A stretch of DNA of 64,000 nucleotides from Dechloromonas sp. Dech2017 (GCA_009469585.1 SSXW01000001.1:1-64000), one strand, 5' to 3'; positions 1 to 8,694 are shown, counted from the first letter of the stretch. Notes: generated by a model not told the origin, from the sequence alone. Translations and numbers: made by a program.

Positions 1-127
1 CGGGTGATACCGCCGGTGCCGGCTTGGCTTATGGATTTCCATCGAGAGTGTCCACCATCTTTTTAAAGGGGACACGATCTTCGCGGTCTAACGCATCAAT
101 TTACAGATGGGTTCGCCGGACGCTTAC
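1..127 (+). mobile_element. End of an IS66-type insertion sequence (partial)
   Basis: Read on the minus strand, the hsdS frame stops exactly where the sequence becomes GTAAGCGTCCGGCGAACCC (127 down to 109). GTAAGCG with a following GG/GAACC pattern is typical of IS66-family termini, which begin with GTAA. The element extends left out of the window. An imperfect GTGTCC...GGACAC inverted pair lies inside it (48-75), and a short plus-strand frame ends at 66. IS66 elements make 8-base target duplications, so 128-135 (acatatcg) would be one copy. The family assignment rests on the terminus alone. Confidence 0.5.
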
Positions 128-246
128 ACATATCGAATTGATTCTGTGCTTGAGCGATCAAAGAATTCATTGATGTTCTCAACGACGTCCCCCAAACGCA
201 CGATTCGCGAGCCAGCCATCGATGACTTTAAGTTGTACTCAAACAC
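124..246 (-). pseudogene. hsdS: hsdS, 5' remnant cut by the insertion sequence
   Basis: A GTG at 246 overlaps the last codons of the upstream hsdM, the usual hsdM-hsdS coupling. It opens about 40 codons that read RLGDVVENINEFF followed by a short Ser/Thr-rich stretch and RYV, as at the N-terminus of many HsdS specificity subunits. The frame then hits TAA at 124-126, and that stop is created by the insertion sequence terminus. The two target-recognition domains and the conserved helices are missing from the window. If they lie beyond the insertion element, the gene is disrupted rather than deleted. Without HsdS the methyltransferase cannot recognise DNA. Confidence 0.65.
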
Positions 247-1753
247 GCTCGCTTTCCTCCGCAATCAGTCCATCCAGAGTTTCCACCAGCGCGTCCAACT
301 GTGGCCAGAACGCCCGGCCATCCGTTTGCCATTGGGCCCAGGCAGAGCTTAGTGATACTGGGTCGCCATTGCAGTCGGTGGCGATGGCTGTAGCAACACG
401 CTTCACGTACAGAGGGATCGAGAGGTTGCCCTCATTGGCGCCGATTTCGGTCAGTGTTACGACCTTGGCAAAACCGGGCACATCTACATAGGTTTTATAA
501 GCGGTCAGGATGCGCTGCTGGTGTTCGGGCTTCAGAAAGCTCTGGGCACGTTCTCTCGTGACCTCGTTCAGTGCATCGATAAAGATCACCTTACCCTTGC
601 GCGCAGAAATTTTCGTGCGGTTACAGATAACGATGCACGACTCCATGGACGAGTTGTAGAACAGGTTCGGACCCAGACCTATCACGGCCTCGACCCAGTC
701 CTGTTCAATCATCTTGGTGCGCATGGCTTGTTCTTCATTACGGAAGAGCACGCCGTGGGGCCAGAGCACGGCACTACGCCCCTTGGCGCTGAGGCTGAAC
801 AGAATGTGCTGTTGGAAGGCGTAGTCGGCACGACCCTGCGGCGGCGTGCCCAGGGTGTTGCGGCCCCACTTGTCACAGCTCCAGGCTTCCCGATCCCATT
901 GTTTTATGGAGTACGGGGGGTTGGCCAGGATCACATCGAACTGGCGCAAACGGTCACCTTCGATGTGCTTGGGTTCGGCGAGGGTGTCACCTCGGATGAT
1001 CTCGAAGTCCTCCACGCCGTGCAGGAATAGGTTCATGCGGGCGATGGACGAGGTAATGAGGTTGCGCTCTTGTCCGTAGAGCTTAAGCGTACGGTACTCG
1101 CCGCCGGAGCGCTTCACTTCATCCAGCGCCGAAATCAGCATGCCTCCGGTGCCACAGGTTGGGTCGTAGATCGATTCGCCTGCTTGCGGTGCCAGCAGTT
1201 GTGTCATCAGGTGGACGACAGTACGGTTTGTGTAGAACTCTGCGGCGGTGTGGCCGGAGTCGTCCGCGAACTTCTTGATTAAGTACTCGTAGGCGTTGCC
1301 GAGTTCGTCCTCTGGCACATTGGTCACCGAGAGTGTCTGGATCGAGAAGTGCTCGATCAGGTCCTTCAGTGTTTCGTCTGGCAGGCGCTCGCGGTTGGTC
1401 CAAGGGGCATCACCAAAAATGCCATCGAGCATGTCCGGGTTGGCCGATTCGATCGCGCGCATGGCCTTCTGGATAGCCGCACCGATGTTTTTTGGGGTTT
1501 GCCGGACATCGGTCCAGTGCGCTCCCTCGGGAATCTGAAATCGGTGGTTTTCGGCGAACTGGGCATAGGACAGATCGCCATCAGAATCAGCCAGTGCGGC
1601 TTTATATTCCTCGTCCCACACATCCGAAACGCGTTTGTAGAACAGCAGCGGGAAGATGAATTGTTTGTAGTCGCCGGCATCGATCAGGCCGCGAAGCCGG
1701 ACAGCAGCGCCCCAGAGGTAGCTTTCCAGTTCTTGTTGGGTGATTCGGCTCAT
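239..1753 (-). CDS. hsdM: Type I restriction-modification methyltransferase subunit (second HsdM)
   Basis: This is an N6-adenine methyltransferase subunit of about 504 residues, the normal HsdM length. The N-terminal helical HsdM domain (about 1-160) is followed by the SAM-binding motif YDPTCGTGG and the catalytic NPPY motif. The start at 1753 is preferred because AAGGAGG lies 9 bases upstream; the in-frame ATG at 1762 touches that ribosome site. Its ATG overlaps the stop of the preceding hsdM, so the two are translationally coupled. Downstream it overlaps the broken hsdS. It is a divergent paralogue of its neighbour (NPPY against NPPF) and looks catalytically intact. HsdM needs HsdS to bind DNA, so the complex is probably inactive here. 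Confidence 0.93.
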   Translation of the reverse strand: MSRITQQELESYLWGAAVRLRGLIDAGDYKQFIFPLLFYKRVSDVWDEEYKAALADSDGDLSYAQFAENHRFQIPEGAHWTDVRQTPKNIGAAIQKAMRAIESANPDMLDGIFGDAPWTNRERLPDETLKDLIEHFSIQTLSVTNVPEDELGNAYEYLIKKFADDSGHTAAEFYTNRTVVHLMTQLLAPQAGESIYDPTCGTGGMLISALDEVKRSGGEYRTLKLYGQERNLITSSIARMNLFLHGVEDFEIIRGDTLAEPKHIEGDRLRQFDVILANPPYSIKQWDREAWSCDKWGRNTLGTPPQGRADYAFQQHILFSLSAKGRSAVLWPHGVLFRNEEQAMRTKMIEQDWVEAVIGLGPNLFYNSSMESCIVICNRTKISARKGKVIFIDALNEVTRERAQSFLKPEHQQRILTAYKTYVDVPGFAKVVTLTEIGANEGNLSIPLYVKRVATAIATDCNGDPVSLSSAWAQWQTDGRAFWPQLDALVETLDGLIAEESERV

Positions 1754-3246
1754 TGCAGCCATCCTCCTTCTGTCATGACCTGCGCGAGCCGTTCTTCAGC
1801 CTCACGGCAGCGGCTCAGAGCTTCCTTGAAGGCTGCAATAGCTTCCGGCAAGGGCGGGATGTCCTCTTGAAGTGGCGGCAGTACATAGCGAGAGATGTTC
1901 AGCGTCCAATCCTCAGCCTTGATCTCGTCGAGCGTTACAACGCGAACCGCATCCTGTACATCGGCAAAGCCGCGATACCAGCCCAAGATTTCCGTGGCAT
2001 GTTCTGACTCAAGGAAGTTTTGTGCTCGGCCACGGCGGAATAAGCGCGAGGCGTCGGCGATAAGGACCTTCTGTTTGTGTTCAGCAGACTTTCGCTTACG
2101 CAGCACCAGGATGCATGCTGCAAGGCCGGTACCGTAGAAAAGGTTTGGCGCCAGCCCGATCACGGCCTCTACCAGGTCCATTTCAAGGAGCTTCTGACGG
2201 ATATCGCCTTCGGCCCCTTTCCGGAAGAGGGCCCCTTGGGGCAATACAACGGCCATGCGGCCGGTGCCCTCGGCCATGGATTTGACCATGTGCTGCACCC
2301 AAGCGAAGTCACCGCTGGAGGAAGGCGGTAACCCGGCAAAGTTGCGGCCGAAGGGGTCGTTCAACCACAAGTCCTCGCCCCATTTTTCCAGGGAGAATGG
2401 CGGATTGGCGATCACACAGTCGAACGTGGCCAGCCGGTCACCCTCGAAGAAGGCCGGGTTACGCAAGGTGTCGCCGCGCACCACCTGGAAGTCCTCTATG
2501 CCGTGCAGGAATAGGTTCATCCGGGCGATGGATGAAGTGGTCAGGTTCTTTTCCTGCCCGTACAGCTTGCCCCAGAGGCGTTTCACGTCGCCATGCTGTT
2601 CTTTAACGTGCTGTACTGCGGCGAGCAGCATGCCGCCGGTACCGCAGGCGGGGTCGTAAATGGTTTCCGCTTCCTTCGGATCAAGCATGTCGATCATGAG
2701 CCGCACCACGCTGCGTGGGGTATAGAACTCGCCAGCCTTCTTATTGGTGGCGTCGGCAAATTTCTTGATCAGATACTCGTAGGCATCGCCCAGGACGTCG
2801 GAAGTGATGTTTTTGTTGCCGAAGGAGATGCGCGAAAAATGCTCAATGAGGTCCTTGAGCAGGGCATCGGACAGGCGATCCTTGTTGGTCCATTGGGCAT
2901 CTCCGAAAACCCCGTAGAGCGTGTCCGGGTTGGCCTTCTCGATCTCGCGCATGGCGTGCTGAAGGGCGGCCCCGACATTAGTCGAGACAGATCTGACGTC
3001 GTTCCAATGGCAGTCTTCGGGGATCTGGAATCGATGCGATTCGGGGAACCAGGCAAGCTGTTCATCGCCAGTTTCATCAACGATCTCCTGGTATTCGTCG
3101 TCCCAGACGTCACAGATACGTTTGAAGAATAAGAGCGGAAAGATGTAGGTCTTGAAGTCAGCTGCATCAACTGGGCCGCGCAGGATGTTCGCGGATTCCC
3201 AGAGGTGGGATTCAAGCTGGCTGAGGGTAATGGATTTTTCTAGCAC
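1750..3246 (-). CDS. hsdM: Type I restriction-modification methyltransferase subunit (first HsdM)
   Basis: This is an HsdM protein of 498 residues with the N-terminal helical domain, the SAM motif YDPACGTGG, and the catalytic motif NPPFS. The start is a GTG at 3246 with AAGG a few bases upstream. It is the promoter-proximal gene of an hsdM-hsdM-hsdS' row. It shares the overall layout with the second hsdM but clearly differs along its length, so this is not a recent duplication. No hsdR is visible to the right; it could lie left of the window. Two consecutive full-length hsdM genes in one operon are unusual. Confidence 0.93.
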   Translation of the reverse strand: MLEKSITLSQLESHLWESANILRGPVDAADFKTYIFPLLFFKRICDVWDDEYQEIVDETGDEQLAWFPESHRFQIPEDCHWNDVRSVSTNVGAALQHAMREIEKANPDTLYGVFGDAQWTNKDRLSDALLKDLIEHFSRISFGNKNITSDVLGDAYEYLIKKFADATNKKAGEFYTPRSVVRLMIDMLDPKEAETIYDPACGTGGMLLAAVQHVKEQHGDVKRLWGKLYGQEKNLTTSSIARMNLFLHGIEDFQVVRGDTLRNPAFFEGDRLATFDCVIANPPFSLEKWGEDLWLNDPFGRNFAGLPPSSSGDFAWVQHMVKSMAEGTGRMAVVLPQGALFRKGAEGDIRQKLLEMDLVEAVIGLAPNLFYGTGLAACILVLRKRKSAEHKQKVLIADASRLFRRGRAQNFLESEHATEILGWYRGFADVQDAVRVVTLDEIKAEDWTLNISRYVLPPLQEDIPPLPEAIAAFKEALSRCREAEERLAQVMTEGGWLQ

Positions 3247-3372
3247 AACGACCTTAGATTATTAGTTGTTCTCAAGTGTCATTGTCTCATTTGTCAGGCT
3301 CGAACAAGTGTTCTGCACCGTTTTGAGATTTTCAAACACAGGCAATTCTTTGCAATCGATTCGCCTAAACGA

Positions 3373-4047
3373 CTATGTTGTAGTTTGTCTTGGCGCAGAT
3401 TGTGGTTCCGGACAGCAGCCAGAAAATTCACGCTGTAGAGCGGCAACTTTCCCCTGTTGCCGTGGGTCACCTGATAGCATCGTGAGCAGCATGGTCCCCA
3501 TGAGGGATAGTCCATTTGATTGCCGTAGCACCTGCTCAACTAGCGCAACCGGGTAGCCTTCGGCCTTTCGCGTCAGTGGATGCAAGCCGACGTGAATGTA
3601 GCTGCTGAGTGCCTTCCAGGAGTATTCCTTGAACTCCTTGAGTTGACTCATCACGACATCTGGAGCCTTCCCTTCAAGTTCTTCCAACATCTTTGAGAAC
3701 ATGGGGCCTTCGTTTGCCTTTTTCGCGTTCTCTGTCGTAAGCGGCGCAGATAATTTCTCCACCCACTCCTCTGATGCACCGTAAAGAAGCCAAATTCCCC
3801 GCGTTAGCGCTTCGTATTGGACGCGGAATAAAGCGAAAGTACTGGTGAAGCCGCTACCGGCCATTAACGTGAGGATGCCTATCGCGTGCTCAAGGGAGAT
3901 GACCGTTGCTGTTGCTGATAGTAGGTAGCGGTTGCCGGGATGAAGCCCGAGTTGCTCTCTGTGTTTGCCAATGGCTGTATGCAAGTTGGCGGATTGTTCC
4001 AGCAGTGCTTCGAGAGTTTGTATATTTGCAGGCATTGCATTTAACAC
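3373..4047 (-). CDS. Unknown helical protein of the island
   Basis: A 224-residue, mostly helical protein with no signal peptide. The middle holds an Arg-x-x-Tyr-Glu-Ala-Leu segment followed by a Gly-Ile-Trp-Leu stretch, and later a Ser-x-Tyr-x-His-x-Gly segment. The pattern recalls the DUF5677/DUF6988-type helical proteins found in defence-rich islands, but I cannot assign it firmly. The start is uncertain: GTG at 4047 or ATG at 4035, neither with a clear ribosome site. It lies in the same direction as hsdM, 126 bases upstream of it, and could belong to the same transcript. The C-terminal tail is Pro/Thr-rich and looks disordered. Confidence 0.6.
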   Translation of the reverse strand: MLNAMPANIQTLEALLEQSANLHTAIGKHREQLGLHPGNRYLLSATATVISLEHAIGILTLMAGSGFTSTFALFRVQYEALTRGIWLLYGASEEWVEKLSAPLTTENAKKANEGPMFSKMLEELEGKAPDVVMSQLKEFKEYSWKALSSYIHVGLHPLTRKAEGYPVALVEQVLRQSNGLSLMGTMLLTMLSGDPRQQGKVAALQREFSGCCPEPQSAPRQTTT

Positions 4048-4152
4048 AGGGGCTAAAAGTAGCAGAGAAGGGATGTTTAGACCAAAAGAATAACTCAGGA
4101 ATCAACGGTTACTTAGCCTAAGAGTCCTATCTCTTTTCTAAGACAGCGAAGG

Positions 4153-4205
4153 AACCCATCCCGAGGCGTGTCTGCGCTTCGGGATGGGTTTTTTGTTCTT
4201 TTTTT
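4153..4205 (+). terminator. Strong Rho-independent terminator on plus, in a gene-poor gap
   Basis: A stem of about 16 base pairs (AACCCATCCCGA pairing with TCGGGATGGGTT, extended by GGCG/CGCT) is followed on plus by TTTTTT and a second T-run. On minus there is no matching T-run. No recognisable plus-strand gene ends here: the gap 4048-4363 separates two minus-strand genes. It may end a short non-coding transcript starting around 4050-4100. I see no protein gene in the gap; an 84-codon minus frame runs through the hairpin and was rejected. Confidence 0.7.
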
Positions 4206-4363
4206 GAGTGTGGATGGCTCGTGCAGAGTTGTTTCGCAATAGCGGGTGTTCGGCCTACCTTCTGAATGACCGAAGCACTCAGTGAGCTGCTGTTGATCGG
4301 GGTAGCAGGTGAACGGTAGCTGAGGCGTCGAGGTCACGAATTTGCTGAACAGAAGGTGGTCGT

Positions 4364-5455
4364 TCAAGACAAATTCTCCTTGAGCGGCAGGTAAGCGCCA
4401 TGTTCATGACACACCGTACCAAATGTCTGAGCGGCCAATTCTGGTCGAATCTGCATGAAAAAATCCCCCCTCACCATAGAGGTCACCGTCTGCTCCTTGA
4501 AGGCGCGAACCGCTTGGGTTTGGCGACGCGAAATTACGCCGAGACCATAAGCATTCGAGATTCTGGAATCTGCGTTGTAGCTGACGTGGATTCCCGCTCC
4601 CTTGGTCACCGCGACATCCCACGCATCACCAATGACTGCTCCTGTTGCAAGATCGTCAGAAACCTTGCACGCGTCTAAGATGAACAGAGCGTGATAGCCG
4701 TAACCCTTCTCACGGCAGTGTTCGAGCTTCCACGTACACGACAGAAGAGAGTCTTCGAAGACGTTTCTCAGTGCCATCAGCAACACGTCTCGATGTGAAG
4801 TTGCTTCATCGAGATCAACGGATCCTGGGCCATCGGGTAGTGCTTCTGGGGGTTTGTACCCAAAGTCCATGCGAATTGCCGTGGCTCGTGAAGTACGCTG
4901 AAACGCATGGTCAATTTGGCTGAGCAGTTCGTGCTCCATTTCAGTCGAGTGCGCGAGATAGCGGTTCATACGTGCGCTAAACGCGTCGCTCAAAATCTCT
5001 TGACGGTAGTCATCAACGAAACTGTTCAGTTCAGCAACGAGCGAGCGCTTCCCGTCGCTATCGAGGCGCCACCGTGGCGACCGGGTTTTGTCCACCAATT
5101 GGCGTTCCTCAATCATCTCCAACAAGCGCCCACAAGCCGGGTTGAGCTCATGCAGCGGAAAAGATTCGGAAAACTCTTCGCGGTCAAGATGAGTCAGCAA
5201 ACCAAAAACCAACTCCCCAACGCTGTCCTTACAAACTGCCACATCACCATTTTTCAGCTCTCGAAATGTAAATGGCGGGTCGATTGAGTCCGCTATCGAC
5301 ATCCCAATCCGATAAATTCCAATCACATGGCGAGCCACCTCGGTGTCACATGTCGCTTGCAACACGTATTGGGTGCCATCCACCACCGAAATCGCCGTGG
5401 ATTTTAGGCATTTCTGCCCCCACGTAGCCAACGTATCACTATCGATCCGGATCAT
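4364..5455 (-). CDS. Inovirus Gp2 / YagK-YfjJ family protein, paralogue 3
   Basis: About 363 residues. The start at 5455 is chosen because AAAGGAG lies 6-8 bases upstream; a longer frame to 5503 lacks one. The C-terminal half has the family layout: a beta strand with Ile-Arg-Met-Asp, then YGYHALFILDACK, a Trp-Asp-x-Ala-x-Thr-Lys-Gly segment and a Tyr-Gly-x-Gly-Val-Ile segment. Members of this family in filamentous phages and cryptic prophages resemble replication initiators. Where the middle paralogue has His-x-His, this one has Tyr-x-His, so the metal site looks altered. It is the last of three tandem relatives. Function here is inferred only. Confidence 0.72.
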   Translation of the reverse strand: MIRIDSDTLATWGQKCLKSTAISVVDGTQYVLQATCDTEVARHVIGIYRIGMSIADSIDPPFTFRELKNGDVAVCKDSVGELVFGLLTHLDREEFSESFPLHELNPACGRLLEMIEERQLVDKTRSPRWRLDSDGKRSLVAELNSFVDDYRQEILSDAFSARMNRYLAHSTEMEHELLSQIDHAFQRTSRATAIRMDFGYKPPEALPDGPGSVDLDEATSHRDVLLMALRNVFEDSLLSCTWKLEHCREKGYGYHALFILDACKVSDDLATGAVIGDAWDVAVTKGAGIHVSYNADSRISNAYGLGVISRRQTQAVRAFKEQTVTSMVRGDFFMQIRPELAAQTFGTVCHEHGAYLPLKENLS

Positions 5456-5676
5456 CACAACTCCTTTGGAAAACTCTTCAAATCTCCGAGAGAGTGCGAA
5501 CATCTCCGACGTGCAGCTCGTATCGTCTGCACGCCAATTCGCCTATCCATCGACGTTCAACAGGGTTTCGATTGCTTTCTAGGCAGAGTTGCATCTCTCT
5601 CATAAGAGGCTTCAAAAAGTATTTTTTAAATGGGTGCATTGGGGGGAGGACCGTAGCAAGGGAACAGTCAATGGCT

Positions 5677-6828
5677 TCAAGGTAGCGCTTGGATTTTTCG
5701 TGGGCGCCCAAGTTTTTTTGGCGGCTCGACAGGGAATTTGCCACGTCGAATGGTTTTGATTGTGCGCTTGGCCTTTTGTGCTTCCGGCCGTCTAAGGGTG
5801 ACGTATTGCGTGGATTTGCAGAGATAGCCGACTACTCGCTGCTTCAGGTTCTCGACCAAATTCGTCTGCCGTGCTTCGATTACGCCGATACCCAGTTGGC
5901 CACGCTGCTCGTATTTCTTCTTGCTGGCGTTGATGTTCCAGTAGTTACCACGCCCTTTCGTGATTACCTTTTCCCAGTACTTACCAATTTCCTTCGCGAG
6001 GTTAACGTCTTTACTGCCATCACGTTTTGAGCCATCGAAGAACAGGATGAGGTGGAAGTGCAGCCCTTTCAGAACGCCATATTCTAGCTTTGCGATGTAG
6101 CCACGTCGTTCTGCGAAAAGTGAGTTGTGTCGCCGGTTGCTGAAAAACCGTTTCAAATCGGCGAGCGCGTCTAAGATGCCGATCTGATCCTTGAACTCTT
6201 GCCGGTATTCGAGGTCGATGCGCAACACAACGAGGCGAGTCCATTGTTTAAAAAGTGCGTCGACGTAAGACCCGTATTCCTCCGCACGTTCGACAGCCTC
6301 GCTCTGCCTTTTTCGTGCCCTTGCTTGGGTTTTCTGCGACTGGCAGCGATCACGAAGATTGGCAACCAGCAAATTGAACAACTCAGCCGCCGAAGCATTA
6401 CCAAATTGCGGATATGTCAGGCTGGGGGCGAACCAGATATCGTCCCAGTCCAGCGTTTGGCCAAACAGCCCCATGTTCTTGCAGCAAGCGATGAACGCCT
6501 CAATGTGCTCGCTGTAAAGAAGCTGTGGTGGCATGCATTCGACAATCTCCAGAAACTCCGGAATCTTGGTGAAGTAGCGTTCCGCCAATGACGAGAAGTC
6601 ATAGTCGCCGCCACGACGCGTGCAGGCTCGAGGAACGAAAGGGATTGTCGTATCCGATACCAGTTCATCGAGAAAGCTATGGAGGTCTGCAAACAGGAAA
6701 GCAAAATGCTGCCGCTTCCCTTGATCTACCACTACTTGCCCAGGCTCCCAGCTGGGTTCCATGGCATCCTGATAGCTCCACTCGCAAATCCTTCTTTCCC
6801 AAAAGAAGTCGTTGTCGCTGTTCGTCAA
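5677..6828 (-). CDS. Inovirus Gp2 / YagK-YfjJ family protein, paralogue 2
   Basis: 383 residues from a TTG start at 6828, with AGGAG about 9 bases upstream. The C-terminal domain is the most canonical of the three: a strand with LRIDLEYR, then HFHLILFFDG with the His-x-His pair, a Tyr-Trp-x-x-Val-x-Thr-Lys-Gly segment, a Gly-Ile-Gly-Val-Ile strand and a Tyr-Leu-x-Lys element. This arrangement resembles HUH-type replication or relaxation proteins. The tail is strongly basic (Lys/Arg-rich, ending near Gly-Arg-Pro-Arg-Lys), suggesting nucleic acid binding. A 220-base gap separates it from paralogue 3. Confidence 0.78.
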   Translation of the reverse strand: MTNSDNDFFWERRICEWSYQDAMEPSWEPGQVVVDQGKRQHFAFLFADLHSFLDELVSDTTIPFVPRACTRRGGDYDFSSLAERYFTKIPEFLEIVECMPPQLLYSEHIEAFIACCKNMGLFGQTLDWDDIWFAPSLTYPQFGNASAAELFNLLVANLRDRCQSQKTQARARKRQSEAVERAEEYGSYVDALFKQWTRLVVLRIDLEYRQEFKDQIGILDALADLKRFFSNRRHNSLFAERRGYIAKLEYGVLKGLHFHLILFFDGSKRDGSKDVNLAKEIGKYWEKVITKGRGNYWNINASKKKYEQRGQLGIGVIEARQTNLVENLKQRVVGYLCKSTQYVTLRRPEAQKAKRTIKTIRRGKFPVEPPKKLGRPRKIQALP

Positions 6829-6895
6829 CAGTCTAGTCTCCTAGTGTGCAGAGGGGGGATCGACACCGAGCGTATTGCTCGGTGTCGATCGAACA

Positions 6896-8014
6896 TTACT
6901 TCGTGAAGCGGTTGTTCAGAGGGGGACTCAAATCTTGCATGTCATTCCCGCCGAATTCACCACGACTTCCAAAGTGGGTAGGCGGTTCCTGCTCAAGCTC
7001 CGACAGCGATTTAGCGCTTGGCAACTCGCTCACCCCATAATGGGGAAAGGTCACGTCTGGGCTCAGCCGAATATACCGTTCCGCTGCTTGGGAGCATTTG
7101 ATATCGTGAAACAGCCCATCGGCATTGCGGACGTAGTTAGCCAATAAGCAGTCAAGCCCTGCGCCTTTCGTACTCGCCTGCCATTCCTGGAGTACGTAGT
7201 TGCTATCGATTGTGTGGGCCGGTGTAATGCTGGGATCGAACAACAGAACCAGGTTGTAGCGGTATCCGGCCTCGGACAGGTAGTGCCGAGTCCAGATATA
7301 CCCGACAGACTTGCCAAACCAAAGGTCGTTGTTCAGCGCTTCCATCAATTTCTGAAGGTGTTCAGTAGATTCCTTCAGCCGGACTTTCCCCGCGAAATCT
7401 TGCGAGTACATCAAGGCGATCTTTAATCCAAACAGCCCAGGATGGAGCTCGTGCAGTCGATCCACAAGCTTGGTCTTGGCATTGCAGGCCTTTTGCGCCT
7501 CCTTGCTTCGCCGCAACTGTTCAGACTTATAAATTTTTCGACCAGTAGCTTCACGAATTCGGATCAGTTGGGCGTTCATCAACTCGCCTTCGGTTACCCC
7601 TTGAGCATTCATCGGGCGCATCGGGTTACCTTGAAAATTTGGAGTCGGGCCGAGAATGCGCTGCGAAACGTCGTCCCAGGCTTTAAGAGCTTCGCTCAGT
7701 TGCTGACGTGGCAGATGCGCGAAACGATGAGGTAGGAGAAGCGTGTGATACAGCGCCTCACCGGGGGGAGTGATCTCCAGGAAACGTTTCTCATGAATCG
7801 TCGTTTCAAATTTGACGGCTTCTTGTGCCGACTTCGCGAGATGTTCGACCAGATTGTGAATTCGGACCATCATTTGAATGACTTCAGGAAGGCCAATGTC
7901 ATGGCTTAGATGGAAGTAATTACTTTCGTACTCGTTTTTAACCGGGTAAGTGAAGTTCTCGCTGATGTGCTGAACGACATCCATATCCGTCGGGGTGAAT
8001 GGCGAAAAATGCAT
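6896..8014 (-). CDS. Inovirus Gp2 / YagK-YfjJ family protein, paralogue 1
   Basis: 372 residues from an ATG with AAGGAGAG directly upstream. The N-terminal half is helical. The C-terminal half shows the family fold signature in weakened form: YRYNLVLLFD in place of His-x-His, then a Trp-x-Ala-Ser-Thr-Lys-Gly-Ala-Gly segment and an Asn-Ala-Asp-Gly-Leu-Phe turn. Loss of both histidines suggests no metal-dependent nicking activity of the classical kind. It is the first of the three tandem paralogues and follows the AlpA-like regulator in the same direction. Confidence 0.72.
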   Translation of the reverse strand: MHFSPFTPTDMDVVQHISENFTYPVKNEYESNYFHLSHDIGLPEVIQMMVRIHNLVEHLAKSAQEAVKFETTIHEKRFLEITPPGEALYHTLLLPHRFAHLPRQQLSEALKAWDDVSQRILGPTPNFQGNPMRPMNAQGVTEGELMNAQLIRIREATGRKIYKSEQLRRSKEAQKACNAKTKLVDRLHELHPGLFGLKIALMYSQDFAGKVRLKESTEHLQKLMEALNNDLWFGKSVGYIWTRHYLSEAGYRYNLVLLFDPSITPAHTIDSNYVLQEWQASTKGAGLDCLLANYVRNADGLFHDIKCSQAAERYIRLSPDVTFPHYGVSELPSAKSLSELEQEPPTHFGSRGEFGGNDMQDLSPPLNNRFTK

Positions 8015-8026
8015 GTTGATCTCTCC

Positions 8027-8587
8027 TTAGCCTTGAACTGAGTAATCAAATTGCGTGATGGTGTTGCTATGCATTAACTGCACTAACCTTGTAAAAACCC
8101 AGAAATCACCTACCTTGTTTTCCCCTGCCGCTCCAGTGCGGCCGAAAAACTGATCGTCCTGCCGAGAGGGCATTTTGAAGAAATGGCGATGTACCGACTT
8201 GTCGTTTTCAGCACCATTTTCCTGCTCGGGAAAGGTCAAAATACCTGCCTGACACCCCCTAAAAATCGCAGGCGGTCGACGCCGAAATACACCCTTTGAA
8301 AAGCCGATGAAATGGTGTTCCGTCGCTAAGTTGGTACAGGTTTTTTCGCCGGTATTTTGTTGCCGAATACGTACGGCTTTTTTGCAGCATTTTGGTGGGT
8401 GGAGGCGGGATGCTTGGGGCTGTTGCTCACCACTCGTATTTGTCGTGCTAAGCGCTGAGTTCAGGGAGTGATCAATGTGATCAGCGGCGCGTCCGTAGCT
8501 GCCGGGCTGAACTTGAGGCAGACTGCGTTCGACATGTCCTGAAAGAATGTCGATGGCGTGATCGCCGTGAAGGGAGTTCGCTTTCAT
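8027..8587 (-). CDS. Uncertain ORF between alpA-like gene and Gp2-like genes
   Basis: From ATG 8587, with AAAGGA well placed upstream, the frame gives about 186 residues. The first 60 or so (His-Ala-Ile-Asp-Ile-Leu, then Val-Glu-Arg-Ser-Leu-Pro-Gln) look like a real protein. The rest is rich in Cys, Arg, His and Phe without clear secondary structure and may be out-of-frame or decayed sequence. The stop overlaps the ribosome site of the next gene, which is compatible with an operon. I recognise no family. A frameshift after about residue 60 is possible. Confidence 0.4.
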   Translation of the reverse strand: MKANSLHGDHAIDILSGHVERSLPQVQPGSYGRAADHIDHSLNSALSTTNTSGEQQPQASRLHPPKCCKKAVRIRQQNTGEKTCTNLATEHHFIGFSKGVFRRRPPAIFRGCQAGILTFPEQENGAENDKSVHRHFFKMPSRQDDQFFGRTGAAGENKVGDFWVFTRLVQLMHSNTITQFDYSVQG

Positions 8588-8694
8588 TGTGTAATTCCTT
8601 TGAGTTGGCTTGTCCACGGCATGTCCGGATTCAGGCTGCGGAACCAGCGCGAGTAGGTTCTGCAGATCCGTGGCCAAGCGTTTTGTTGAGTGGG

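Noticed and set aside
4113-4367. 84-codon minus frame overlapping the third Gp2-like gene by ATGA
   Set aside because: It runs through a perfect terminator hairpin and has no recognisable features; the start overlap is likely chance.
8272-8280. GTCGACCGC core inside the island (minus strand)
   Set aside because: Only a short ATTT precedes it and no T-tract series, so it was not counted as a copy of the element.
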